Assembly: GCF_002848265.1 (NCBI RefSeq)
Contig: NZ_CP025422.1
Coordinates: 1,766,727-1,830,726, forward strand
Length of the DNA: 64,000 nt
Direction of reading: 5' to 3'
Source: Zhihengliuella sp. ISTPL4
GTDB taxonomy: Bacteria; Actinomycetota; Actinomycetes; Actinomycetales; Microbacteriaceae
The notes under the pieces were generated by a model. The model did not search any database, had not been told where the DNA came from, and saw only the letters and a program-made list of their open reading frames with translations. Below, piece after piece: positions 23,645 through 32,991 of the stretch. Each line of letters opens with the position of its first letter. Position 1 is the stretch's first letter. Made by a program: the position numbers and the translations under genes.

Positions 23645-24121
23645 ATGACCTCGACCCTCGCCGCCCGTACCCGACGCGGCACGGCGGCGGCCCGGGTCGC
23701 CCTGGTCGGCTATCTGCTGTTCGTGGGCTTCACGGTCTGGTTGCCGGCGACGGTCTCGTCGAAGGTCACGGGCCTCGTGGGCGTGATGGCCGCATGGGTC
23801 GCGGAGGCCGGCGTCGCGCCGTACCAGCAGAGCGCCGTGGTTCTGGAAATCCTGGCCAACGTCGTTCTCTTCGTCCCCGTCGGGCTGCTGCTGCCCTTCG
23901 CGTGGCCACGGCTTCGACTCTGGCAGGTCACGCTCGCCGGTGGACTGCTGAGCGTCGTGATCGAGACGGTACAGGGCTTGATGCCGTCCCGGTTCCCCAC
24001 GCTCAGCGATGTGATCGCCAACACCACCGGCACCTTCCTCGGCGCGGTCGTGGTGACCCTGCTGCTGGCCCTGTTGTCACGCGATCCGGCCGCGTCGACG
24101 GACCGTAGGCTGGCTTCGTGA
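23645..24121 (+). CDS. VanZ family membrane protein
   Basis: The 158-residue protein has about four membrane helices (about 17-38, 60-80, 85-105 and 125-148). Conserved VanZ features are the NVVLFVPVGLLLPF segment, the ETVQGLMPSRFPTLSDVIAN block and the closing NTTGTFLGAVV helix. VanZ proteins alter susceptibility to teicoplanin or other surface-acting compounds by an unknown mechanism. Here the gene overlaps the tyrosine phosphatase gene (GTGA), placing it at the edge of the glycan locus. Confidence 0.9.
   Translation: MTSTLAARTRRGTAAARVALVGYLLFVGFTVWLPATVSSKVTGLVGVMAAWVAEAGVAPYQQSAVVLEILANVVLFVPVGLLLPFAWPRLRLWQVTLAGGLLSVVIETVQGLMPSRFPTLSDVIANTTGTFLGAVVVTLLLALLSRDPAASTDRRLAS
24106..24111 (+). 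promoter_or_regulatory. -10 element of putative leaderless tyrosine phosphatase promoter
   Basis: TAGGCT with exactly 6 nt to the GTG of the phosphatase gene, embedded in the last codons of the VanZ gene. It is one of four identical TAGGCT-N6-start arrangements in the window. Confidence 0.4.
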
Positions 24122-24834
24122 CCCTTCCTCCCCTCGACGGCCCGCCAGCCGGCATGAGCCGCCGAGAGTGGCGTGAGCAGCAGGACCCGTCTGTGCGCGC
24201 CGCCGTTCCCGAGAACGACGTCAACCCGACCGCCCCTGCCAGCGAACGTCTGACCATCCTGACGGTCTGCACCGGGAACATCTGCCGCTCTCCTCTCGCC
24301 GAGGTGCTGCTTCGACAGCGGCTCGAGCCGCTGGGCGTCCGGGTGCACAGCGCCGGAACGCATGCGCTCGAGGGGCACGGCATGCCGGAGGAAGCCCTCG
24401 AACTCGTCACACAGGGTGGTGCCGACTCGGCGATCGCCCTCGCTCACCGCGCCCGGTACCTCGTCGAGCCGTACGTTGCCGACGCCGACCTCGTGCTGAC
24501 GATGGCACGCGAACACCGCTCCGCCGTCGTCAAGATGATGCCCGCCGCCCTCCGGCGCACGTTCACGCTGCGGGAGTTCGCGCGGCTCGCATCCACTCTG
24601 AGCACCGAAGAGGCGCGGGACGCCGCGCAGACCGACGAGGGCTCGCGGCGGGATCGGTTCGCCGCTGTGCTCCGCGCCGTCGGCGATCAGCGCGGCATCA
24701 CGCCCGCACCGCCCGAGGACGACGACGTCGTCGATCCCTACCGGCGCTCGCGGGAGACCTATGCGCTCTCCGGCGCGCAGCTCACCCCCGCGCTGAGCGA
24801 GGTCGAGCGGATCGTACGGACCGCGATCCGCTAG
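24118..24834 (+). CDS. low-molecular-weight protein tyrosine phosphatase (Wzb-like)
   Basis: Predicted phosphatase acting on phosphotyrosine, the usual antagonist of BY-kinases in polysaccharide loci. The 238-residue protein has an N-terminal extension of about 45 residues and then the catalytic P-loop CTGNICRS (51-58, nucleophile C51). A DPYRRS segment near 208 supplies the general acid loop. The region 140-205 is longer than in the usual 150-160-residue family members and looks Arg/Ala/Glu-rich. Its TAG stop is shared on the opposite strand with the TAG of the DUF4012 gene (CTAG, 24831-24834). The tandem kinases at 45397 and 46865 are candidate substrates. Confidence 0.88.
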   Translation: MTLPPLDGPPAGMSRREWREQQDPSVRAAVPENDVNPTAPASERLTILTVCTGNICRSPLAEVLLRQRLEPLGVRVHSAGTHALEGHGMPEEALELVTQGGADSAIALAHRARYLVEPYVADADLVLTMAREHRSAVVKMMPAALRRTFTLREFARLASTLSTEEARDAAQTDEGSRRDRFAAVLRAVGDQRGITPAPPEDDDVVDPYRRSRETYALSGAQLTPALSEVERIVRTAIR

Positions 24835-26678
24835 CAGCCCGGTGCCTCCAGCGTGACGGGAGTCTCGCGCACCATCGGGGTCGTCCACACGTCGTACGGT
24901 CCATAGTCCGCCCCCGTGCTCCCCTCGGCACCCTTCATCGTGACGGTGATCGTCGCGGCGGTCTGCGGCGGGGTGACCATGTTGATGCGCACCACGGATC
25001 GGCCGAGGTGAGTACCCTCGGCGGCCAGGTGGTAACTCTCTGCCCCTTCCACCGTCCACGACTCGATGCTCGCGCCGACCGGTGCGTAGACGACGACGTC
25101 CGTCGCGAGGTACCCAGGTGGGAAGTGCGGCCCGGTGATGAAGTAGGGAAGGCTTGCGGCCTGCTCCGGCGTGATGTTGTTCGCGAACTCGATGGTCTGC
25201 TGGAAGGTGGGAGCACCGGAGGCGGTGCACTGATCACTCGTGGTGACGACCGTCGCGTCGGCGTAGTAGTCGGTTTTCGCACCGGTCGTGTCGTTGAAGT
25301 AGACGCCGGCGACAGTGCGTTCCGTGTTGTCCGCTGGGAGTGTCCCGGCGAGCTTCGTTCCGCTGAGCATCCCCTCGATGTCCGGGTTCGAGGACCAGAT
25401 CTTGAGTCGCCCCTCGTCCGATGCCTGCCGGAGTCCGTCGAGCAGAGCGATGGGATTGCTCACTCCGGTCGTCAGCGTGCTGAACACCTGCGCCGCCGCC
25501 GCGGCGAAGAACAGGTCCTGCGCCGTTCCGTCCGCACCGCGCCCGGGGACCATTTCTCCGTAGGTGAAGTACACCTGGTTGAGGAGCAGCGGTACCGCGT
25601 TCTCGGCGGTGAGGGTCTCCCCCGTGACCAGCGGGATCGGGCCAGTGGCCTTCAGGAGATGGCTGAGGGCGACCGGATCTGTGCTGATGACGTCGTCGAA
25701 CGGCGGCAGTCCTTCCTCGGCCCACCATGCACGGAGGATTTCAACGGAGGTCTCCAGGTCGGGTGTGGCTGTCAGGTTCGGAATCCAGCGTCCGATGATG
25801 TCGGAGTAGAGGTGCTCCGTCTCCGGGTCCAGAGGTGACACGCTTTCCGGGCGAGCGTTGGCGAACTGCACACTCGTCGCCTGCGTGGTGAGTTCGATCC
25901 GGCCTTCGCTCGCGGTCACCAGGGCCAGCGCCGCCGGATTACCGCCCGACGCCCGCAACTCGGAATTCCCCTGGAAGACGAGGAGGTATGTGCGCGGTTC
26001 CCCCTCCCCGAGCGCCGCAGGGAGGATCTTCAGTACCGGGGCGAGACTCCCGAGCGTGTCGTCGATCGAGCTGACCGCATCGTCGAGCGTCGCGAGCGCA
26101 TCGGCCACCGGGGGCAGAAGAAGGCTCCGGTCGGTCTCCGCGATCCGCTCGTCCACCGCGGAGAACGTGGCCGCGCCTCGCGAGACCACATCCTCCAGAC
26201 GATGGACTGCCCCCAGGTCCACCGCTCCGTCGACCGGTCGGAACGCCGAGAGGTCGAGCGTGGGCACCGCGGAGACGGCGAACTCGGCGATGCGGTCGAC
26301 TCCCTCAGCGGCCGTCCGGACGGCCGCCAGGTTCTGTCCGAGGACCGGAATCCACTCGGCGATGCGCCATTCCGCGCTCGCGGTCTCCTTCACGGCGTCT
26401 TCCGCGAGCTTCTGCACCGCTGCGGCATCGGCCGCAGCCTGCTCGGCCTCCCCTGCGACGACCTTCGCCGGCAGGCCGCTGGCAACGGGCACCGCCCGCG
26501 TGAGCGCGTCGCGGACCGCCAACGCCTTCGACACCGCGATCCCACCGATCACTGCGGCGAACAGGAGGATCAGGGCGAGGAGCCCGAGAACGATCGCCAC
26601 GATCCGGCGACGACGTCGCGGGGAACCGTTGCGGCGCGCCTGGGCGCGCAGGCGGGCTCGGGTCGGGGCGGAGGACAT
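24831..26678 (-). CDS. DUF4012 membrane-anchored extracellular protein
   Basis: The 615-residue protein has a basic cytoplasmic N-terminus (ARRNGSPRRRRRI), one membrane helix at about 27-50 and a large extracellular domain. The conserved DUF4012 core is visible around GEGEPRTYLLVFQGNSELR (about 225-243), where the ASGGNPAALALV segment follows. DUF4012 proteins commonly sit in actinobacterial polysaccharide loci; their function is not established. The ATG has AGGAGCG upstream. A candidate promoter, TTCGCA-N17-TACGGT, lies in the 141-bp gap to the divergent dehydrogenase gene. Confidence 0.85.
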   Translation of the reverse strand: MSSAPTRARLRAQARRNGSPRRRRRIVAIVLGLLALILLFAAVIGGIAVSKALAVRDALTRAVPVASGLPAKVVAGEAEQAAADAAAVQKLAEDAVKETASAEWRIAEWIPVLGQNLAAVRTAAEGVDRIAEFAVSAVPTLDLSAFRPVDGAVDLGAVHRLEDVVSRGAATFSAVDERIAETDRSLLLPPVADALATLDDAVSSIDDTLGSLAPVLKILPAALGEGEPRTYLLVFQGNSELRASGGNPAALALVTASEGRIELTTQATSVQFANARPESVSPLDPETEHLYSDIIGRWIPNLTATPDLETSVEILRAWWAEEGLPPFDDVISTDPVALSHLLKATGPIPLVTGETLTAENAVPLLLNQVYFTYGEMVPGRGADGTAQDLFFAAAAAQVFSTLTTGVSNPIALLDGLRQASDEGRLKIWSSNPDIEGMLSGTKLAGTLPADNTERTVAGVYFNDTTGAKTDYYADATVVTTSDQCTASGAPTFQQTIEFANNITPEQAASLPYFITGPHFPPGYLATDVVVYAPVGASIESWTVEGAESYHLAAEGTHLGRSVVRINMVTPPQTAATITVTMKGAEGSTGADYGPYDVWTTPMVRETPVTLEAPGC

Positions 26679-26819
26679 CGCTCCTATTCAACCGTAGTTT
26701 TCAGGAATCCCCCTGCGAAGCCGGTAGCGCGCGCTTCTCAGAGTCGGCGGGCACCCGGCGCCACGCGTGACAGACTATGAGCCGTTACATCACCGTGCCA
26801 CCCCGCGAATGGAGTCTCG

Positions 26820-28100
26820 ATGCTCGACCGCTCACGTCCCGTCATCGTCGTCGGCCAGGGCTACGTGGGTCTCCCGCTCGCGATGCGCGCCGTCGACATG
26901 GGGTATGACGTCGTCGGTCTCGATCTCGACGCCGTGCGCGTCGACGCGCTCGCGCAGGGTCGCTCGTTCGTCGAGGACGTTGAGAGCGCGACGGTGCAGG
27001 CCGCCCTGACGTCCGGCCGTTACCGGGCCACGGCCGACTACGCGGACGTCCGCGGTTTCGGGGTCGCGGTCATCACCGTTCCGACGCCGCTCAAGGAAAG
27101 CGTGCCCGACCTCTCCTTCATCGAGTCCGCGGCGGCGTCCCTGGCCCCGTTCGTGACCGCAGGGGCGACCGTCGTCCTCGAATCGACGACCTACCCCGGC
27201 ACGACGGAAGAACTCGTGGTGCCGATCCTCGAGAAGGGTTCGGGGCTGTCCGCGGGCACGGACTTCTTCGTCGGGTACAGCCCGGAGCGCATCGACCCCG
27301 GGAACCCGCGCTGGAACTTCGTCAACACGCCGAAGGTCGTCTCGGGCATCGACTCCGCCTCTCTCGCGCGCGTCGAGAATTTCTACGCGTCGCTGGTCGA
27401 GCGCACAGTCCCCGTCTCGTCGCCGAAGGAAGCCGAGCTGACCAAACTGCTCGAGAACACCTTCCGTCACGTCAACATCGCGCTCGTGAATGAGCTCGCG
27501 GTCTTTGCGGACGAACTCGGTGTCGACGTGTGGGAGTCGATCGACGCGGCGGCCACCAAGCCGTTCGGATTCATGAAGTTCACTCCCGGCCCGGGCGTCG
27601 GCGGTCATTGCCTCCCCGTCGATCCGAGCTACCTGTCTTGGCAGGTGCGCCGCACGCTCGGCAAGAGCTTCCGGTTCGTGGAGTTGGCGAACGACGTCAA
27701 CGAGCACATGCCCGCTTATGTGGTGGAGCGCGTGATCCAACTCCTCAACACCCAGCGCAAGGCGCTGAATGGCTCGACGGTGCTGCTCGCCGGGGTGGCC
27801 TATAAGAAGAACTCCGGAGACAGCCGTGAGTCGCCCGCGCTGCGGATCATCCAGCTCCTCGGCGACTTCGGCGCGACCGTGCTCGCCGCCGACCCTTTCG
27901 TGGTCGAGGCTCAGTGGCCGCGCGGAGCGGAGCGCCGCGAACTCACCGCGGAGACGATCGACGAAGCCGATCTCGTGATCGTGGTCACCGATCACGACCA
28001 GTTCGACTTCGACCTCCTCGAACGCCGTGCCGAGGCGGGCGAGGTCTTGGTGTTCGATACGCGGAACCGCCTCCCCCACGCGAGCGTCCACCGCCTCTGA
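26820..28100 (+). CDS. nucleotide-sugar 6-dehydrogenase (UDP-GlcNAc/ManNAc or UDP-glucose type)
   Basis: NAD-dependent enzyme that oxidises the C6 hydroxyl of a UDP-sugar to a uronic acid. The 426-residue protein has the N-terminal dinucleotide fold VVGQGYVGLPLAMRAVDMGY (about 10-29), GYSPERIDPGNP, the central helix ELTKLLENTFRHVNIALVNE and the catalytic cysteine in GPGVGGHCLPVDP. The family pattern is closer to WbpA/WecC-type UDP-HexNAc dehydrogenases than to UDP-glucose dehydrogenase, but the substrate is uncertain. A GGAG lies 6 nt before the ATG. It stands alone between divergent and convergent glycan genes. Confidence 0.88.
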   Translation: MLDRSRPVIVVGQGYVGLPLAMRAVDMGYDVVGLDLDAVRVDALAQGRSFVEDVESATVQAALTSGRYRATADYADVRGFGVAVITVPTPLKESVPDLSFIESAAASLAPFVTAGATVVLESTTYPGTTEELVVPILEKGSGLSAGTDFFVGYSPERIDPGNPRWNFVNTPKVVSGIDSASLARVENFYASLVERTVPVSSPKEAELTKLLENTFRHVNIALVNELAVFADELGVDVWESIDAAATKPFGFMKFTPGPGVGGHCLPVDPSYLSWQVRRTLGKSFRFVELANDVNEHMPAYVVERVIQLLNTQRKALNGSTVLLAGVAYKKNSGDSRESPALRIIQLLGDFGATVLAADPFVVEAQWPRGAERRELTAETIDEADLVIVVTDHDQFDFDLLERRAEAGEVLVFDTRNRLPHASVHRL

Positions 28101-28119
28101 CCGCGAGGCCTCGGGCGGG

Positions 28120-29271
28120 TCAGCGGCCGCGCACCGCCGAGGCCGTCTCCCAGACATGAGGCGCGCGCGGTCGCGCACGCCATCTCTCGTAGGTCTGGCC
28201 CGCGTGGCGTCGGGCCGCCAATCTCTCCTCGCGCGACGATGAGGCCCGCTCTTCGATTCCCCTCGACCAGGGCTCGACGGCGCGGTCGAGAACGAGTCCA
28301 CCCGCCTCGGAAAGGACCTCGGTCCACGGGGTGAGCGGAGTGACCGCCACGGCACACGACGCCGAGAGGGCCTCTGCGATGACGTGCCCGAAGTTCTCGC
28401 CCGCCGTGGGCATGAGGAGCAGCTCGTGCTGCGCGAGCACACTCACGACCTCCTCCGGCGCCACCGGCCCATGGAAGGTGACCGAGATGTGAGGCGGAAG
28501 GTCGCGCACGAGCGCCTCGCAGCGACGCACGTAGGCCGCGTCCTCCCGGGAGCCGTACACGTCGAGCCTGACCGGCGCGGCTACCGCCTGGAGCGCACTC
28601 AGCGCGATGTGCAGCCCCTTGTGCTCCACGATGCGCCCGAGGAACACGGCACGAAGCGGCCCGTCGAGGGGCGAAGGTTCGGTCGCGGCCAGGGCGAGAA
28701 GAGTGTCGTTCTCCCGCTCCACGACGGTCACCGGCTCCCCCCAGGCACGACGGATGTCGGCCGTCTCGTGCGGGGCCGTCGAGTGCCACACCACTCGGCG
28801 ATGGAGACCGAGGAGGCGGAACAGCCGCATGTAGGCCTGTTTCTTTCCGGTGCGCCGGGAGAGCGCACCGTCTCCGAACTCGCCCCGCGGCGAGACCAGC
28901 AGGCGTGCCCGGCCCCAGAATCCCAGCCGCCACAAAAGCACCGGCACGATGGATAATCGCGGGTTCATGAAGCTGTTGAGATGAAGCAGACCCGGTCGCC
29001 GCCGCCGGAGGGCGAAGAGCGCTCGCGTATACGCCGCGGGCGACGACAGGGAGGCGTAATAGACGTCGGCGTCCGCATGAGAGATCCACTCGTTGGCGGG
29101 CACCGGAAGCGGTTCCGTCTCCCCGAGATCTCGGTCGCCCGTCACGACCAACGGGGTGAACGTCGCCGGAGCGGCCTGCACCAGCGCGGAGATCGACCGC
29201 ACGGGTCCGCCCCCTCGGAAGGCGGGCGGGTAGAACGGGGCGAACACGCCCACACGAGTCCGCTCGTTCAC
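28120..29271 (-). CDS. GT4-family glycosyltransferase
   Basis: The 383-residue protein has two Rossmann-like halves of the GT-B fold. The N-terminal RVGVFAPFYPPAFRGGGPVR loop and the C-terminal PTAGENFGHVIAEALSASCA segment, with the E-x7-E pair, are typical of retaining GT4 enzymes. The GTG start overlaps the stop of the upstream Wzy-like gene by GTGA, so the two are coupled. The acceptor and donor cannot be deduced. It ends 20 bp from the convergent dehydrogenase gene. Confidence 0.88.
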   Translation of the reverse strand: MNERTRVGVFAPFYPPAFRGGGPVRSISALVQAAPATFTPLVVTGDRDLGETEPLPVPANEWISHADADVYYASLSSPAAYTRALFALRRRRPGLLHLNSFMNPRLSIVPVLLWRLGFWGRARLLVSPRGEFGDGALSRRTGKKQAYMRLFRLLGLHRRVVWHSTAPHETADIRRAWGEPVTVVERENDTLLALAATEPSPLDGPLRAVFLGRIVEHKGLHIALSALQAVAAPVRLDVYGSREDAAYVRRCEALVRDLPPHISVTFHGPVAPEEVVSVLAQHELLLMPTAGENFGHVIAEALSASCAVAVTPLTPWTEVLSEAGGLVLDRAVEPWSRGIEERASSSREERLAARRHAGQTYERWRARPRAPHVWETASAVRGR

Positions 29272-30593
29272 GTGCGCCGCCGCTCCGATTGTGGATGAGC
29301 CGTGCTCATGGCCCCTCTCCGCCGCTGGCGGAACGTCTTCTCGAGGGCCAGATAGAGCAGCACGGGAAGGAAGGACACCAGGAACTGGAGGACACCGATG
29401 GTCCGGTCGGGGAAAGTCGAGAACCACCCGAGCGGGCCGCTCAGGAGGAGCCCCATGAGCACGATGCGGAGCACACTCAGGTCGCGCCCGCCGCGCAGCA
29501 CGATCGCCGCGAGGAGCGCCCAAAAGCCATACCAGAGGACGAGGTAGACGGGTCCGCCGAGGACGTATGCGGTCGTGACGGGAAGGAAGGTGTAGCTGGA
29601 TGTGGCACTTCCCCCCAGGTACATGTTGATCTTGATTCCGGTGGAGATCGGCGGTCGTTCGGGGTCCAGGGCACGGGGTACGAGGCCGTACCGGACGATC
29701 TCGATCGGGCCCGGCTGCCCGAGTTCGAGCGGGATGTCCCGGATCTCCGCGGCACGGGTGATCTGCAGATCGAAACGCAGGCGATCGAAAGCGTCGACAT
29801 CGGCACTCACGGCGACACCGCTGGACTCTCTCAGCCCGTTGCGGATGTCGAACGCGATCGGCCACGCGATCAGGACGATGAGCAGGGTGACCAGGGCGAA
29901 GCGCACGCGGATGATCCCGAAGAGCAACAGCATCATCATCAGACTGGTGGCGAACGTCATCAAGGTCGCGGTGACAGCGGTGAGATACGCCTCCAGCGCT
30001 TGCCCGACGACAAGGATGCCGATCCACGACCAGAACGATCGCGCAGAGAGCTGTCGAGCCATCCGGGCTGCGACCAGGAGCGCCGAGCCGATCGTCGGCC
30101 AGCCTCCGACGAGCGCCGAAGCCATGGAAAGGGGCGCGGAGACGGCGACGAGTCCGACCTGGGACTGGATCGACCCGATCCCGGCTGCAGCGGACACCAC
30201 TCCGACCACCACACCGACGACCGTGACGAAGTAGGCCGAGCGCCGCAGCGCCGGCCCGTACGCGTTCAGCCGCTCGAACGTCGCATCGACGTTCGCCGCC
30301 GTACGCGCGGCTCGCGCCCGCCGGCCGGAGGACCGCAGTATGCCGACCAGGGCCTCGACGAACACCGCGCCCGCCAGGGCCAGAGCGAGGACACCGATAA
30401 GGAAGCCGAGATGCTCGTTCTGATTCCACACCGCCTGCGGCAGGATCAGCAGAACATACGGCAGCGAGAGCGCCACCGACACGGGATACGACAGGAAGAG
30501 GCGCTGAAGGCGGGATGGTGACGAGAGGGGCGCGCTCGACGCCTGCTCGGCGACCGGCGCTCCGGATCCCCGCTCGCCTGAGAGTGTCTTCAT
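29268..30593 (-). CDS. O-antigen/polysaccharide polymerase-like membrane protein (Wzy-like)
   Basis: The 441-residue protein has 10-12 hydrophobic segments and a large soluble loop at about 250-330 that begins IRNGLRESSGVAVSADVDAF, the layout of Wzy-type polymerases and O-antigen ligases. There is no strong sequence signature, which is normal for this class. It is transcribed with a GT4 gene and divergently from gmd. In a locus with a Wzx-like flippase and Wzz/BY-kinases a polymerase is expected, and no other candidate is present. Confidence 0.7.
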   Translation of the reverse strand: MKTLSGERGSGAPVAEQASSAPLSSPSRLQRLFLSYPVSVALSLPYVLLILPQAVWNQNEHLGFLIGVLALALAGAVFVEALVGILRSSGRRARAARTAANVDATFERLNAYGPALRRSAYFVTVVGVVVGVVSAAAGIGSIQSQVGLVAVSAPLSMASALVGGWPTIGSALLVAARMARQLSARSFWSWIGILVVGQALEAYLTAVTATLMTFATSLMMMLLLFGIIRVRFALVTLLIVLIAWPIAFDIRNGLRESSGVAVSADVDAFDRLRFDLQITRAAEIRDIPLELGQPGPIEIVRYGLVPRALDPERPPISTGIKINMYLGGSATSSYTFLPVTTAYVLGGPVYLVLWYGFWALLAAIVLRGGRDLSVLRIVLMGLLLSGPLGWFSTFPDRTIGVLQFLVSFLPVLLYLALEKTFRQRRRGAMSTAHPQSERRRT

Positions 30594-30766
30594 GGAGAGA
30601 CCGATCGCCCTTCGCGCGGTTCCGATGCTGAGTGAGGGATGCGGCGACGTCTCCGTCGTCGCGGAGCCTCAGCCGGTAAGCACGAGCGGATCCCCTGACG
30701 CCCTAGGATAGTCAGGATTCCGGACCGCCGACAGGATGGTCGCCGCACCACGCATAGAGGGCACAC
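30594..30766. promoter_or_regulatory. divergent promoter region between wzy-like gene and gmd
   Basis: This 173-bp gap holds no gene. A TAGGAT at 30704-30709 could be the -10 for gmd, giving a leader of about 50 nt. It sits inside an inverted repeat CCTGAC (30694-30699)/GTCAGG (30711-30716) that could be an operator or a hairpin at the very 5' end. The -35 is not convincing. Confidence 0.3.
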
Positions 30767-31777
30767 ATGAAGAAGGCGCTTGTCACGGGAACGACGGGCC
30801 AGGACGGCAGCTATCTTGTGGAGCTGCTGCTGGACAAGGGCTATGAGGTCCACGGCACGAAGCGCCGCTCGTCGTCGTTCAACACGTCGCGCCTGGAGGA
30901 GGTCGCCAGGGCCGAAGGCCACCGGCCGTCCGATCTGATCCTGCACTACGCCGATCTCTCCGACTCCGGCTCGCTGACCAACCTCATCCGCGACGTCCAG
31001 CCGGACGAGATCTACAACCTCGGCGCGCAGAGCCACGTGGCAGTCTCTTTCGAGATCCCCGAGTACACCGCCGACGTCACCGGTGTCTCCACCATCCGCC
31101 TGCTGGAGGCGATCCGCGCGAGCGGCGTCGATTCGCGCTTCTACCAGGCCTCCTCCTCCGAGATGTTCGGCTCCACTCCACCGCCGCAAAACGAGGAGAC
31201 GCCCTTCCACCCCCGGAGCCCGTACGGCGCGGCGAAGGTGTTCAGCTACTGGGCGACGGTGAACTACCGCGAGGCCTACGGTCTGCACGCCTCCAACGGC
31301 ATCCTCTTCAATCACGAGAGCCCGCGTCGCGGCGAGACGTTCGTGACGAGGAAGATCACCCGCGCTGTGGCTCGCATCGTCGAGGGCGTTCAGGACCGTC
31401 TCGTTCTGGGCAACCTCGATGCCGTGCGCGACTGGGGCTACGCGCCCGAATACGTCGAGGCCATGTGGCTGATGCTGCAGCAGGACACGCCCGATGACTA
31501 CGTGATCGCGACCGGCGAGGCGCACACGGTGCGCGAGTTCGTGCAGGCCGCGTTCGACCACGTGAACCTGAACTGGGAGGACTACGTCAGCACCGACCCG
31601 AGGTACGAGCGCCCGTCCGAGGTTGACGCGCTGATCGGCGACTACTCCAAGGCAGAGCGCCGTCTCGGCTGGAAGCCGACCACCACGTTCACCGGACTCG
31701 TGCAGCGCATGGTCGACGGCGATCTGCAGCAGGTGCGCGACGAGAAGGCCGGACGGCACGTGCGGGTGGACATCTGA
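30767..31777 (+). CDS. gmd: GDP-mannose 4,6-dehydratase
   Basis: Converts GDP-D-mannose to GDP-4-keto-6-deoxy-D-mannose. The 336-residue SDR protein opens [20 protein letters not shown] with the NADP-binding motif, and has [26 protein letters not shown], the SSSEMFG catalytic strand and YGAAK as YxxxK. The later [20 protein letters not shown] block is diagnostic of GMD. No GDP-fucose synthase follows, but a perosamine-synthase-like aminotransferase does (32988). It starts the plus-strand run gmd-GT-per-wzx and is 2 bp from the next gene. Confidence 0.96.
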   Translation: MKKALVTGTTGQDGSYLVELLLDKGYEVHGTKRRSSSFNTSRLEEVARAEGHRPSDLILHYADLSDSGSLTNLIRDVQPDEIYNLGAQSHVAVSFEIPEYTADVTGVSTIRLLEAIRASGVDSRFYQASSSEMFGSTPPPQNEETPFHPRSPYGAAKVFSYWATVNYREAYGLHASNGILFNHESPRRGETFVTRKITRAVARIVEGVQDRLVLGNLDAVRDWGYAPEYVEAMWLMLQQDTPDDYVIATGEAHTVREFVQAAFDHVNLNWEDYVSTDPRYERPSEVDALIGDYSKAERRLGWKPTTTFTGLVQRMVDGDLQQVRDEKAGRHVRVDI

Positions 31778-31779
31778 GC

Positions 31780-32991
31780 GTGTCCGCCCCTCAGGACGGC
31801 GGCTCGGCTCCCGCCCTCACCCTCGACTTCACGTCCGTGAGCCCGGATTCGGGCGGCGTCGGTGTGGTGGCCGCCGGTGTCGCGGAAGGGCTCGCGGCGG
31901 CCGGGATCCCGTTCCGCTGCCTCGTGAACGCGGAGGCCGCGAACGCGTGGGCGGAACGGCTTCCGCGGCTACCCGACGCCATCGTCCCGGTGACGATCTC
32001 GCTGAGCGCGACGAGCCGGTGGCAGCGAGCGCTGCGTCGCGTGATCCCACGATCATCCCCCCTCGCGCAGGCGCTGATCGGTCGGGTCCGCGCCATTCGC
32101 GCCCGTTCCACGGCTGCCACCCTGGGAAACGGGGTCGTCTGGCAGCCGTTCCATCGCGTACCGCTCGGCGGCGGACGCACCGCCGTCACCGTGCACGATC
32201 TGCGGGTTTTCGAACCGGGCCTCGCCTCCCCCATGGATCAGGAGATCATCACCCGGAACGTCGACGCCGCGGCGGCCGTCATCTGCAGTTGGGCGCATCC
32301 GTACGGAAGCCTGATCGAGCGCTTCCCCGCCGCCGCCTCCAAGACGTTCCTGATCCCGTTGCCCGTACTCAACAGCGGCCCGTGGACCGATCGTCCCACA
32401 CCGAACAGCGGTCGGCTCCGCCTTCTGCTGCCGGGCTTCGTCACTCCGCATAAGAACCACGAGGTTCTGGTGCGCGCTCTGCCGCGGCTGTCGGGCGCCA
32501 CGGCGGTTTTCACCGGCGCCGAGGACGGGAAGCAGGGCGAGCAGTTGCGCGCCCTGGCGGCTGAGCTGGGCGTCGCCGACCGCATCGAATGGCTCGGCTT
32601 CGTCGACGCCGAGCGTTTGGAGGCGGAGTACGCAGCGGCCGACCTGCTCGTGATGCCTACGCGCTGGGAAGCGGCGAGTGGCCCGGTGTTCGAGGCCATC
32701 GTGCGCGGTCTGCCGTTCGTGGCGAGCCGTATCCCGCCGCTCACAGCGCAGCTGGAAACCCTGGGGCTGGCGACCCCGACGTTCGACCCGGACTCACCGG
32801 AGGAACTCGTCGAGGCGATCCACTCGGTCCTCGACGATCACGCCGGCATCGTCGAACGGCTCCGACCCCTGAGCGCCGAGTTGCGCGCGCGCACGTGGCA
32901 GCAGATGGCCGAGGAGTACCAGCAGGTCTTCGCCTGGGCCGGGGGACGCGGTCCCCGGCCCGACCACCTGAGAAGAGGCGCGCACGCATGA
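31780..32991 (+). CDS. GT4-family glycosyltransferase
   Basis: The 403-residue protein starts with GTG 2 bp after gmd. The GT-B fold is indicated by the N-terminal SPDSGGVGVVAAGVAEGLAA segment, FVTPHKNHEVLVRALPRL at the start of the second domain, and PTRWEAASGPVFEAIVRGLP with the E-x7-E pair. Position between gmd and per suggests it transfers perosamine or mannose. The stop overlaps the per ATG by 4 bases. Confidence 0.87.
   Translation: MSAPQDGGSAPALTLDFTSVSPDSGGVGVVAAGVAEGLAAAGIPFRCLVNAEAANAWAERLPRLPDAIVPVTISLSATSRWQRALRRVIPRSSPLAQALIGRVRAIRARSTAATLGNGVVWQPFHRVPLGGGRTAVTVHDLRVFEPGLASPMDQEIITRNVDAAAAVICSWAHPYGSLIERFPAAASKTFLIPLPVLNSGPWTDRPTPNSGRLRLLLPGFVTPHKNHEVLVRALPRLSGATAVFTGAEDGKQGEQLRALAAELGVADRIEWLGFVDAERLEAEYAAADLLVMPTRWEAASGPVFEAIVRGLPFVASRIPPLTAQLETLGLATPTFDPDSPEELVEAIHSVLDDHAGIVERLRPLSAELRARTWQQMAEEYQQVFAWAGGRGPRPDHLRRGAHA

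Noticed and set aside
30708..30734. GCCGACAG box before gmd as a fourth sigma-28-like promoter
   Set aside because: The -35 position reads ATAG instead of TAAC, so only half of the promoter is present.
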